Origin: Streptomyces sp. ML-6
Lineage (GTDB): Bacteria; Actinomycetota; Actinomycetes; Streptomycetales; Streptomycetaceae
Assembly: GCF_030116705.1 (NCBI RefSeq)
Contig: NZ_JAOTIK010000001.1
Coordinates: forward strand, 6,910,501-6,974,500
DNA length: 64,000 nucleotides
Direction: 5' to 3'
Part shown: piece by piece, positions 51,446-60,004 of the stretch
How the letters are laid out: the number at the start of each line of letters is the position of its first letter
How positions within the stretch are numbered: the stretch's first letter is position 1
Position numbers and translations under genes: made by a program
Notes under the pieces: generated by a model
What the model was told of the DNA's origin: nothing
The model's input: the letters and a program-made list of their open reading frames with translations, nothing else
The model's database searches: none

Positions 51446-52461
51446 GAATCACACCCGTACGGGAACGCAACCCCGTCGCCGTCGCCGTGGTGGGACTGAT
51501 CCTCCTCGCCCTCCTCGCGCTGGGCGCCTACCGCGCCGACTCGCTGCCCTTCCTCGGCGGCGGCACCACCTACAGCGCCGACTTCACCGAGTCCGCCGGA
51601 CTGGAGGAGGGCGACGAGGTGCGGGTCGCCGGCGTGAAGGTCGGCGAGGTCACCGGAGTGTCGCTGGACGGGGCCAAGGTGAAGGTCGGCTTCCGGGTCG
51701 AGGACGCCTGGATCGGCAACGCCTCCACCGTCGGCATCGCCATCAAGACGCTGCTGGGCGAGAAGTACCTCGCCGTCGACCCGCTGGGCGACGCCCCGCA
51801 GGACCCGGACGAACGCATCACGGCGAGCCGCACCACCTCCCCGTACGACGTCACCCAGGCGTTCAACGGACTCGGCGAGACCATCGAGGAGATCGACACC
51901 GACCAGCTCGCCAAGAGCTTCGAGACGATCTCCGCCACCTTCAAGAACTCCCCGCCGGACGTGAAGAGCGCCGCCGAGGGCCTCTCCGCCCTCTCGAAGA
52001 CGGTCTCCGAACGCGACGCCCAGCTCGCCACCCTCCTCAAGGGCAGCAAGCAGCTCACCAAGACCCTCGCCAACAAGAAGAGCAGCTTCGAAACCCTGCT
52101 GGAGGACGGCAACCTGCTCCTCGGCGAGATCCAGGCCCGCCGCGACTCCATCCACCTGCTGCTCACCGGCACCCGGAACCTCGGCACCCAGATCACCGGC
52201 CTGGTCAAGGACAACAACAAGCAGCTGAAGCCGACCCTGGACTCGCTCGGCCGGGTCACCGCGGTCCTGGTGAAGAACCGCAAGAGCCTCGACAAGGTGC
52301 TCTCGCTCGCCGGTTCGTACAACCGGCTCGTCGGCAACACCCTCGGCAACGGACGCTGGTTCGACAACTACGTCTGCGGACTCGTCCCGAAGGAATACCT
52401 GCCCGCCGGCACACCCCCGGCGACCGGATGCATGCCACCCGAGCAGCGAGGCGGCCGCTGA
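51442..52461 (+). CDS. mceC: Mce family protein MceC
   Basis: The ATG at 51442 overlaps the mceB stop (ATGA). The 339-residue product has the membrane helix VAVAVVGLILLALLALGAY and the MCE domain YSADFTESAGLEEGDEVRVAGVKVGEV. A long heptad-like helical stalk runs from about 120 to 300, and the end is DNYVCGLVPKEYLP...GCMPP. Confidence 0.95.
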   Translation: MRITPVRERNPVAVAVVGLILLALLALGAYRADSLPFLGGGTTYSADFTESAGLEEGDEVRVAGVKVGEVTGVSLDGAKVKVGFRVEDAWIGNASTVGIAIKTLLGEKYLAVDPLGDAPQDPDERITASRTTSPYDVTQAFNGLGETIEEIDTDQLAKSFETISATFKNSPPDVKSAAEGLSALSKTVSERDAQLATLLKGSKQLTKTLANKKSSFETLLEDGNLLLGEIQARRDSIHLLLTGTRNLGTQITGLVKDNNKQLKPTLDSLGRVTAVLVKNRKSLDKVLSLAGSYNRLVGNTLGNGRWFDNYVCGLVPKEYLPAGTPPATGCMPPEQRGGR

Positions 52462-52462
52462 C

Positions 52463-53575
52463 ATGAAGATGAAGCGCATCGTCGGCATGGGCGCCGGACT
52501 CGTCGTGGTGGCCGTCGCGGTCACCGGCGGGGTGATGGCCATGGACGACGAGGGAACGACGACCATCACCGCCCACTTCGACCGGGCCACCGGAGTGTAC
52601 GCCGGATCGGACCTGCGGATCCTCGGCGTCCGGGCCGGCCGGGTCGAATCGGTCACGCCCCGGGGGGAGGAGGTCGAGGTCACCCTGCGGGTCGACAAGG
52701 GCGTCAAGGTCCCCAAGGGGGCGCACGCCGTGGTCGTCGCCCCCAGCCTCGTCGCCGACCGCTACATCCAGCTCGCCCCCGCCTACGACGGGGGACCGCT
52801 GATCGAGGACGGCGCGGTGCTGCCGGCCGCGAAGAACGCCACCCCCGTCGAGGTGGACCAGCTGTACGACTCCATCACGAAGCTCTCCAAGGCCCTCGGC
52901 CCGGAAGGGGCCAACGCGAACGGGGCGCTCTCCGGACTCCTCGACACCGGGGCCGAGAACCTCGACGGCAACGGAAAGGCCATCGGGGACTCCATCGAAC
53001 AGTTCGGCAAGGCCACCAAGACCCTCGACAAGAGCAGCGGGAACCTCTTCGACACCCTCTCCTACCTGCAGACCTTCACCACCATGCTGAAGGAGAACGA
53101 CGGCAATGTGCGCGCCGCCGAACAGCAGCTCAACACGGTCACCGGATTCCTCGCCGACGACAAGGAGAACCTCGGCGCGGCCCTGAAGGAACTGGGCACC
53201 GCGCTGGGCCAGGTCAAGGGCTTCATCCAGAAGAACCGCGGCGCCCTGAAGGCGAACGTGGAAGCGCTGGTGCCGATCACCCAGACCCTGGTCGACCAGC
53301 GCGCCTCGCTCGCCGAGTCGCTCGACACGCTGCCGCTCGCCGCGGACAACGTCCTCAACGCCTACGACCCGGCGCACCGCACGCTCAACGGCCGCACCAA
53401 CCTCAACGAACTCTCCATGGGCGGACCGCTCACCGGGGCCGCCGCGCTCGCCGGCCTCACTCCGGTGGACACCGCCCGCCGCAAGGCGCTGCCCGCCCTG
53501 CCGTTCCCGGCCGTCGGCACCGTCTACGGCACCCCGGCGAGCACCGCCACGGACAAGAAGGGGGCGAACCGATGA
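52463..53575 (+). CDS. mceD: Mce family protein MceD
   Basis: Starts one base after mceC. The 370-residue protein has membrane helix MGAGLVVVAVAVTGGVMAM, MCE domain TITAHFDRATGVYAGSDLRILGVRAGRV and a long helical stalk. An Ala/Pro C terminus lacks the Cys of the neighbouring subunits. Confidence 0.95.
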   Translation: MKMKRIVGMGAGLVVVAVAVTGGVMAMDDEGTTTITAHFDRATGVYAGSDLRILGVRAGRVESVTPRGEEVEVTLRVDKGVKVPKGAHAVVVAPSLVADRYIQLAPAYDGGPLIEDGAVLPAAKNATPVEVDQLYDSITKLSKALGPEGANANGALSGLLDTGAENLDGNGKAIGDSIEQFGKATKTLDKSSGNLFDTLSYLQTFTTMLKENDGNVRAAEQQLNTVTGFLADDKENLGAALKELGTALGQVKGFIQKNRGALKANVEALVPITQTLVDQRASLAESLDTLPLAADNVLNAYDPAHRTLNGRTNLNELSMGGPLTGAAALAGLTPVDTARRKALPALPFPAVGTVYGTPASTATDKKGANR

Positions 53576-54708
53576 GCCGAGTCCTGCGCAGACCCGGAGC
53601 CCGCACCACCGGCATCGCCGCACTGCTGGCCGTGGGCGTCGGACTGACCCTGGTCGTCACCGGCTCCGGCCTGCCCGCCTTCACCGGACTCGACCAGGTG
53701 CCGCTGCCCGGCGGCGCCGACCTCGGCGACCACCCCTACGAGGTCACCGCGGAATTCGCGGACGTCCTCAGCCTCGCCCCGCAGGCATCGGTGAAGGTCA
53801 ACGACGTCGCCGTCGGCCGCGTCACCAAGGTCTCCCTCGGCTCGGGCAGCTGGAACGCCAAGGTCACCATGCGCGTCAACGGCAAGGTCGAACTGCCCGC
53901 CAACGCCTACGCCCACCTGGAACAGTCCAGTCTCCTCGGGGAGAAGTACATCCAGCTCGCCGCCCCCGCACGCGGCACCGCACGGGGCAGGCTCGCCGAC
54001 GGGGACCGCATCCCGCTGAGCCGGACCAACCGGAACCCCGAGGTCGAAGAGGTCTTCGGCGCCCTGTCGATGCTCCTCAACGGCGGCGGCGTCAACCAGC
54101 TCAAGACCATCACCACCGAACTGAACAAGGCACTCTCCGGACGCGAACCCCAGGTCCGCTCCATGCTCGGCCGGGTCGACACCCTCGTCACCAACCTGGA
54201 CGAGCACAAGGAGGACATCACCGACGCGCTCGACGGGGTGAACCGGCTCTCCGCCACCCTCGCCACCCGCAAGCGGGACGTCGGCACGGTCCTCACCGAA
54301 CTCACCCCCGGCATGAAGGTCCTGGAGAAGCAGCGCGGCTCGCTCCTCACCATGCTGCGCTCGCTCGACACGCTCTCCACCGTCGCCGTCGACACGATCA
54401 ACAAGAGCAAGGCCGACATGATCGCCGACCTCAAGGCCATCGCCCCGACCCTCAAGGCACTCGCCGACTCCGGCCAGGACCTGCCCGATTCCCTCCAGGT
54501 GCTGTTCACCTACCCGTTCACGGACGAGGTGCTGCGCGGGGTCAAGGGCGACTACCTCAACGTCTACCTGGATGTGACGGCCATGCCCGGCACGCAGATC
54601 ATCCCCTCGCTCGTCCCCCCGGCCACTCCGCAGACCGGGGCCGGCACGACACTGCCGCTGCCCCTTCCCGCGGTGGGGTCGGCGGAACCGAAGGGGGGCA
54701 GCCGATGA
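53572..54708 (+). CDS. mceE: Mce family protein MceE, lipobox Cys replaced by Ser
   Basis: ATGA overlap with mceD. The 378-residue protein has the MceE-type start, hydrophobic stretch plus VVTGS-GLPAF and QVPLPGG, and the MCE domain YEVTAEFADVLSLAPQASVKVNDVAVGRV. In most actinobacteria MceE is a lipoprotein whose lipobox ends in Cys. Here the equivalent residue is Ser32 (TCC, 53665-53667), while Val29-Thr30-Gly31 are retained. The protein would thus be anchored by an uncleaved helix or be cut by another peptidase. Confidence 0.93.
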   Translation: MSRVLRRPGARTTGIAALLAVGVGLTLVVTGSGLPAFTGLDQVPLPGGADLGDHPYEVTAEFADVLSLAPQASVKVNDVAVGRVTKVSLGSGSWNAKVTMRVNGKVELPANAYAHLEQSSLLGEKYIQLAAPARGTARGRLADGDRIPLSRTNRNPEVEEVFGALSMLLNGGGVNQLKTITTELNKALSGREPQVRSMLGRVDTLVTNLDEHKEDITDALDGVNRLSATLATRKRDVGTVLTELTPGMKVLEKQRGSLLTMLRSLDTLSTVAVDTINKSKADMIADLKAIAPTLKALADSGQDLPDSLQVLFTYPFTDEVLRGVKGDYLNVYLDVTAMPGTQIIPSLVPPATPQTGAGTTLPLPLPAVGSAEPKGGSR

Positions 54709-55967
54709 TCACCCTCGCCATCCGGCTCAAGAACATCTCCTTCCTCGTCATCGCGGTGCTCGTCCTCGGCTTCCTCGGCATCCGGTACGCCGACCTCGGG
54801 CACTACGTCGGCCTGCGCAGCTACTACACCGTCAAGGTCCAACTCCCGCGCACCGGGGGGCTGTACACCCACTCCAACGTCACCTACCGGGGCGTCTCGG
54901 TGGGCCGGGTCGGACCGATCGAGCTGACCGACGAGGGGGTCGAGGCCGAACTGCGCATCGAGAAGGACGCCCCGAAGATCCCGGACGGCCTCAAGGCCGT
55001 CGTCGCCGCCCTCTCCGCGGTCGGAGAGCAGTACATCGACCTGCGGCCCACCCGCTCCGAGGGCCCCTACCTGGCGAACGGCTCCGTCATCGACCAGGCC
55101 GACACCACCGTCCCCGCCCCCGTCACCGACGTGCTCACCGGCGTCGATGAGCTGGCGGGCTCCGTGGACCTGGAATCCCTGCGCACCGTCGTCGACGAGT
55201 TCGGCACCGCGTTCGAAGGCCGCGGCGACGACCTCCAGGTCCTGCTGGACACCGGGAGCGACTTCGTCCGGGCGGCCGACGACGCCCTGCCGGTCAACAC
55301 CCGGCTGATGGCCGACGCCCGCACGGTGCTGCGCACCCAGGCCGAACAGGGCGAGGCGCTCAAGGGCTTCGCCTCCGGCGCCAAGGAACTCGCCGCACAG
55401 CTCAAGGACTCCGACACCGACCTGCGCGAACTGATCGCCGCCGCCCCCGGCGCCGCGGTACAGATGAGCGGACTGCTGCGGGACATCGACCCGGCCTTCG
55501 GCGTCGTCGTCGCCAACCTCCTCACCACCTCCGAAGTGGCCGTCACCCGCCAGCGCGGCATGGAGGAACTCCTGGTGCGACTGCCCGCGGTGGCCGCCGC
55601 CGGATCCAGCGCGATCGACGGGGACGGCGCCCGGTTCGGCATGTCGGTCACCTTCTTCGAACCGCTGCCCTGCACCGCCGGATACGGCGGCACCACCTAC
55701 CGCAACGGCCTGGACACCACGCCCGGACCGGCCGTCAACACCAAGGCCCGCTGCACCTCGTCGCCCGGCACCGGCATCAACGTGCGCGGCAGCGCGAACG
55801 CGCCGAAGGGCGGACCCGTGCCCGAGCCCGCCCGGCCCGGCTCGATGCTCCTGGGGAACGGCACGACGAACCGGCTGCCGGGAGCCCTCGGCGTCGCCCC
55901 GGACCCCGCACCGGCCACCGACGGCATGGCCGGACTGCTCGGACTCGGACGGGGGAGCGGCGCATGA
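54705..55967 (+). CDS. mceF: Mce family protein MceF
   Basis: ATGA overlap with mceE. The 420-residue protein has the N-terminal helix ISFLVIAVLVLGFLGIRY, MCE domain YTVKVQLPRTGGLYTHSNVTYRGVSVGRV, a helical stalk and a Cys pair (EPLPCTAGYG and TKARCTSS). A Pro/Gly-rich tail follows. Last of the six subunits. Confidence 0.95.
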   Translation: MITLAIRLKNISFLVIAVLVLGFLGIRYADLGHYVGLRSYYTVKVQLPRTGGLYTHSNVTYRGVSVGRVGPIELTDEGVEAELRIEKDAPKIPDGLKAVVAALSAVGEQYIDLRPTRSEGPYLANGSVIDQADTTVPAPVTDVLTGVDELAGSVDLESLRTVVDEFGTAFEGRGDDLQVLLDTGSDFVRAADDALPVNTRLMADARTVLRTQAEQGEALKGFASGAKELAAQLKDSDTDLRELIAAAPGAAVQMSGLLRDIDPAFGVVVANLLTTSEVAVTRQRGMEELLVRLPAVAAAGSSAIDGDGARFGMSVTFFEPLPCTAGYGGTTYRNGLDTTPGPAVNTKARCTSSPGTGINVRGSANAPKGGPVPEPARPGSMLLGNGTTNRLPGALGVAPDPAPATDGMAGLLGLGRGSGA

Positions 55968-56485
55968 CCTCGCGCACGAAGACCCTGGGCGGCTGGGCGG
56001 CGCTGCTCGTCGCCGCGCTGATCTGCGGCCTCGGCGGCTGGTCGTACGCACGGGCCCGAGGCGACGACGACCTGGCGTACGCGAAGAGCCGGGACGCCGC
56101 GCTGGCCGAGGGCAGGAGCCGCCTCGCCCGGTTGAACAGCCTCGACGGCAAGGACGCCGGGAGCGTGGACGCCGGCCTCGGGGCCTGGCTCGACTCCTCG
56201 ACCGGACCGCTCCACGACCAGCTGGCACGCACCCGGAGCAAGGACGCCCAGGAACTGGCCAAGGCGGGTGCCACCGCCCGCGGGAAGGTCACCGACGCGG
56301 CGCTCACCGCGCTCGACGAACGCACCGGCACGGCGGAGATGATCGCGACCGTCGACGTCGAGGTCACTCCGCGCACCGGGAAGGGCGGCACCGAACGCAA
56401 ACGCTTCGAGGCCACCCTCGCCCGGACCCCGGACGGCTGGAAGATCAAGGCGCTCACGGCGATCGCGGCCGGGGGCGGCGCATGA
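55964..56485 (+). CDS. Mce-associated membrane protein (Mam), first
   Basis: ATGA overlap with mceF. The 173-residue protein has one N-terminal helix (WAALLVAALICGLGGWSYA) and a periplasm-side alpha/beta domain of NTF2-like style (SRDAALAEGRSRLARLNSLDG..., ending RTPDGWKIKALTAI). Mam proteins stabilise or regulate Mce complexes. Confidence 0.9.
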   Translation: MTSRTKTLGGWAALLVAALICGLGGWSYARARGDDDLAYAKSRDAALAEGRSRLARLNSLDGKDAGSVDAGLGAWLDSSTGPLHDQLARTRSKDAQELAKAGATARGKVTDAALTALDERTGTAEMIATVDVEVTPRTGKGGTERKRFEATLARTPDGWKIKALTAIAAGGGA

Positions 56486-57114
56486 AGGAACGGGGAGGGA
56501 CGGCGGTCGTGCGCACGGACGTGGACACACCGGACGCCGAGGAGCTCGCGGAACCCGGCACGGACGCCCGGGAGGAGCCGCCCGGACAGCCGGAATCCGG
56601 GCAGCCGGAACCCGGGCGGAGGTGGCCGCGCCCCGTGGCGGCCGTCTTGACGGCCGCGCTGCTCGTGACGGGCGGTGCGTTCTTCGTCGCGGGCGAGAAA
56701 CTGCGCGACACCCCCGCCACGTCGAACCACGCGCTGACCGACAGCGAGGCGACCACCCGGGTCGCGGGCGACGTCAGCAACGCGCTGGGCAAGGTCTTCT
56801 CGTACAGCCCGCAGGCCACCGCCGTCACCAAGGAAGCGGCGAAGAAACTCCTGGCGGGCAAGGCGCTCCAGCAGTACGCGGCGCTGTTCGGCCAGGTCGA
56901 GAAGCAGGCCGCCGACCAGAAGCTCACGCTCACCACCCACGTCGTGCGCGCCGGGGTGACCCGGCTGACGGACGACAGCGCCCACCTGCTCGTCTTCCTC
57001 GACCAGGTCTACGAGCGCGAGGGCAGGCGGGCCACCACGGCGGCGGCGCAGCTGTCGGTCACGGCCCGGCTGCGGGACGGCCGGTGGACCGTCGTGGAGA
57101 TCACCGCCAGATGA
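56482..57114 (+). CDS. Mce-associated membrane protein (Mam), second
   Basis: The 210-residue product has an acidic, Pro-rich cytosolic part (about 1-48), one helix (VAAVLTAALLVTGGAFFVAG) and an outer domain with KVFSYSPQATAVTKEAAKKLLAGKALQQY and ARLRDGRWTVVEITA. Similar in layout to the gene at 57771. Overlaps the preceding gene by 4 bases. Confidence 0.9.
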   Translation: MKERGGTAVVRTDVDTPDAEELAEPGTDAREEPPGQPESGQPEPGRRWPRPVAAVLTAALLVTGGAFFVAGEKLRDTPATSNHALTDSEATTRVAGDVSNALGKVFSYSPQATAVTKEAAKKLLAGKALQQYAALFGQVEKQAADQKLTLTTHVVRAGVTRLTDDSAHLLVFLDQVYEREGRRATTAAAQLSVTARLRDGRWTVVEITAR

Positions 57115-57167
57115 AAGAGCCGCACGCGCGCGACTCGGCACGCAGGGGCCGGCAGGGAGAGGGAACG

Positions 57168-57698
57168 ATGGCACGGATACGGACGACGGTGAACCCGCTG
57201 GTGGCGGCGGCGATCGTGCTGACGGTCGCGGCCGCCGGCGCGGCGGTCCGGGGCGGGGTGTCCCGGTACGAGGCCGCGCACGACGAGTCGGCGGCGTACG
57301 CGCAGGCCCGCGACGAGGCGCTGGCCGCGGGGGAACAGGCCGTGCAGAACATGAACACGCTCGACCACCGCAAGCTGGAGCAGGGCCTCGACAGCTGGTC
57401 CGACTCCACCACCGGCGACCTGCACCGGCAACTCGTCGACGGGCGGGACGCGTTCGTGAAGCAGATCCGGGAGGCGAAGACGGTCAGCACCGCCCAGATC
57501 CTGTCCGGGGCGGTCACCGAACTCGACGACCGGGCGGGCAGGGCCGGAGTCATGGTGGCGCTGCGGGTCACCGTGACCGCGCCCGAGGGCAAGCCCGCGG
57601 TGAAGGAGAGCCGGATGCTCGGACAGCTCACCCGCACCGCCGAGGGGTGGAAGCTCAGCGCCCTCGGCCAGGCGCCCGTCGGCAACACGGCCGGCTGA
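57168..57698 (+). CDS. Mce-associated membrane protein (Mam), third
   Basis: I choose the ATG at 57168 because GGAGAGGGA lies 5-6 bases ahead. An in-frame ATG at 57111 overlaps the previous stop and would add 19 basic residues. The 176-residue product has one helix (PLVAAAIVLTVAAAGAAV) and an NTF2-like domain close to that of the first Mam (AYAQARDEALAAGEQAVQNMNTLDHRKLEQGLDSW, ending RTAEGWKLSAL). Confidence 0.88.
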   Translation: MARIRTTVNPLVAAAIVLTVAAAGAAVRGGVSRYEAAHDESAAYAQARDEALAAGEQAVQNMNTLDHRKLEQGLDSWSDSTTGDLHRQLVDGRDAFVKQIREAKTVSTAQILSGAVTELDDRAGRAGVMVALRVTVTAPEGKPAVKESRMLGQLTRTAEGWKLSALGQAPVGNTAG

Positions 57699-57770
57699 GA
57701 GCCCGGTCGGAGGCCGCCCGACGGCTCCGACGCCACCGACTCCCACCCGCCACCGAGAGGACCCCCGCAC

Positions 57771-58562
57771 ATGTCGACGACCCGCCACCTCGTCAACCGC
57801 CGGCGCCGACTGGCCACCGTCGCCGCGGAACGCGCCGCCACCACCATCGCTCCGCAGCGCGGACCGGAGGACCCGGCCCGGCCCCGGGACGAGTCCGCGC
57901 CAACCCCTGACGGGCCGGACACCACCGCCGACGACGAGCGGACGACGGAGGAGAAGGGGGAGACCCCGAACGGAGCGGAACCGGAGGGGGAGGAGCCGAA
58001 AGGGGAGAAGCCGAAGGGAGCGGGGACGAAGCGCGAGTGGATGCCCCGGCTCCGCATCCGGCTCCCCGTCGTTCTCGGCGTCCTCACCGTGCTCCTCGGG
58101 GCCTACGCGGCCTGGGCGTTCGCCTCGGCCGACGACCTGCGCGACGACCCGGCCCGGCAGAACACCGCCCTCACCGACATCGCCCGCACCAGCGAGGTGA
58201 AGGGCCAGATCTCCGAGGCCGTCGGCGCGGTCTTCTCGTACGACTACGCCTCGCCCGCCAAGTCCGAGCAGGCGGGGAGGCGCCATCTGACCGGCAAGGC
58301 GGTCCAGCAGCACCGGGACATGCTCGCCCAGGTACGCGCCCAGGGACAGAAGCAGAAGCTGGTGCTGACCACGACCGTCACCGACAGCGGGGTGGAACGC
58401 CTGAACGGCGACCGGGCCCGGCTGCTGATCTACGCCGACCAGAGCAACACCCGTACCGGCAAGGCGGAGGAGACCACCTACGCGGCGGCCATGTTCGCCG
58501 TGGACGCCGTCCGGCGCGACGGCACCTGGCGGATCTCCGCCATCGACACGTTCACCCGGTGA
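57771..58562 (+). CDS. Mce-associated membrane protein (Mam), fourth
   Basis: The 263-residue product has a long charged cytosolic part (Glu/Lys/Pro-rich, about 28-85), one helix (LPVVLGVLTVLLGAYAAWAF) and an outer domain parallel to the second Mam (AVFSYDYASPAKSEQAGRRHLTGKAVQQH, ending RRDGTWRISAIDTF). So the four Mam genes alternate as two pairs of types. Confidence 0.9.
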   Translation: MSTTRHLVNRRRRLATVAAERAATTIAPQRGPEDPARPRDESAPTPDGPDTTADDERTTEEKGETPNGAEPEGEEPKGEKPKGAGTKREWMPRLRIRLPVVLGVLTVLLGAYAAWAFASADDLRDDPARQNTALTDIARTSEVKGQISEAVGAVFSYDYASPAKSEQAGRRHLTGKAVQQHRDMLAQVRAQGQKQKLVLTTTVTDSGVERLNGDRARLLIYADQSNTRTGKAEETTYAAAMFAVDAVRRDGTWRISAIDTFTR

Positions 58563-58584
58563 CCCGGGGCGGAGGGGAGCACGC

Positions 58585-59808
58585 ATGAGGTTCAACGGCA
58601 CGATGCGCCGCGGACTCGGCGGCACGGCGGCCGCCGTCGCGGCGATGGCCGCGCTCACCGCGTCCCAGGCACCGTCACCGGCCGGCCACGAACCGACCGC
58701 GAAGGAGCGCCGGGAGGCCGACGAGGTCACGTGGTCGCAGGTCCCCAACGACGACTCGTACCACACCGAACTGCCCCCGCTGCAGTCGCCCGAGCCGCCG
58801 AGGGCCGGGAAGAAGCGGAACCCGGACGCCGTCCGCTCGTGGACCGAGGCGGGCATCCCGGCCACCGTCCTCGCCGCCTACCGCAAGGCGGAGGGCGCCC
58901 TCGGCCGGACCGACCCCGGATGCCGCCTGCCCTGGCAACTGCTCGCGGCGATCGGCAAGGTCGAGTCCGGCCAGGCGGGCGGGGGACGGGTCGACGCCCA
59001 CGGCACGACGACCACCCCGATCCTCGGCCCGGTGCTCGACGGCTCCGGATTCGCCCGCATCCGGGACACCGACGGCGGCGCGTACGACGGCGACCGGACG
59101 TACGACCGGGCGGTCGGACCGATGCAGTTCATCCCCTCCACCTGGGCGCGCTGGGGCAAGGACGGCAACGGTGACGGCCGCCGCGACCCCAACAACATCT
59201 ACGACGCCGCCCTCGCCGCCGGGCACTACCTGTGCGCCGGCCCCCGCGACCTGTCGGTGAAGGCCGACCTGGACCGGGCGATCCTCGGCTACAACCACTC
59301 GGACACCTATCTGCGCACCGTGCTGTCCTGGCTGGAGTTCTACCGCAAGGGCGTCCACACGGTGGCCGACGGCAAGGGCACCGTCCCGAAGAGCCCCGGC
59401 GCGGGCGGCCCCAACAAGCCGAAGCACCCGGTCGGGGGCCCCGGCACGGGCGGCGGCATCATCGTGGGCCCGCAGCCCGGCGGATCGCCCGGCCCGTCTC
59501 CGTCCCCGACCACCGGCCCGAACCCCTCCGGATCGCCCACCGGCTCCCCGGACCCGACCGGTTCCCCGGAACCCACCGGACCGGGCAGCCCCTCGCCCGA
59601 CCCGACCGACAGCGGACCGGGCACCCCCGACCCCGGCACGAGCCCCGACCCCAGCCCCTCGGATTCCGCCCCGGCCTGCCCCACCGACTCGCCGAGCCCG
59701 AGCCCGGACCCGGCCGACCCGTCCGGCGGCGCCGAGGAGCCGTCGCCCGACCCGGGAACGACCGAGGACCCGTGCGCCACCCCGTCCGGGACGCCGTCAG
59801 CCGGCTGA
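58585..59808 (+). CDS. Lytic murein transglycosylase at the end of the mce locus
   Basis: Starts 22 bases after the fourth Mam, with GGAGGGGAG ahead. The 407-residue protein has an N-terminal signal/anchor, then an SLT/MltB-like domain with LPWQLLAAIGKVESGQ (catalytic Glu127), YDRAVGPMQFIPSTWARWG and an ALGYNHSDTYL-type end (ILGYNHSDTYLRTVLSWLEFY). Its tail of about 130 residues is Pro/Ser/Gly/Asp repeats suited to crossing or binding the wall. It probably makes room in peptidoglycan for the Mce tube; this is inferred from gene order. Confidence 0.92.
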   Translation: MRFNGTMRRGLGGTAAAVAAMAALTASQAPSPAGHEPTAKERREADEVTWSQVPNDDSYHTELPPLQSPEPPRAGKKRNPDAVRSWTEAGIPATVLAAYRKAEGALGRTDPGCRLPWQLLAAIGKVESGQAGGGRVDAHGTTTTPILGPVLDGSGFARIRDTDGGAYDGDRTYDRAVGPMQFIPSTWARWGKDGNGDGRRDPNNIYDAALAAGHYLCAGPRDLSVKADLDRAILGYNHSDTYLRTVLSWLEFYRKGVHTVADGKGTVPKSPGAGGPNKPKHPVGGPGTGGGIIVGPQPGGSPGPSPSPTTGPNPSGSPTGSPDPTGSPEPTGPGSPSPDPTDSGPGTPDPGTSPDPSPSDSAPACPTDSPSPSPDPADPSGGAEEPSPDPGTTEDPCATPSGTPSAG

Positions 59809-59832
59809 GAACCCTCCCGGTCAGGTCGTACC

Positions 59833-59882
59833 ACCGCACCACCTCCTCCAGTTGCGCGTACGTGCAACCGGTGGGGTGCGGT
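59833..59882 (+). terminator. Nested hairpin after the mce locus
   Basis: ACCGCACC (59833-59840) pairs with GGTGCGGT (59875-59882), and inside it GTTGC (59851-59855) pairs with GCAAC (59864-59868). It starts 24 bases after the transglycosylase stop. Confidence 0.55.
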
Positions 59883-60004
59883 CCGGCCGCGGGAGGGTCC
59901 CCGTGCCGGGCCACGGGCCGCACGGCGCGACGGCCCACCGCACGGCCGCGGGCGACAGGACGTCACCCGACAAGGACGCGCACGGGAACTGACGCGGGAG
60001 GCCG

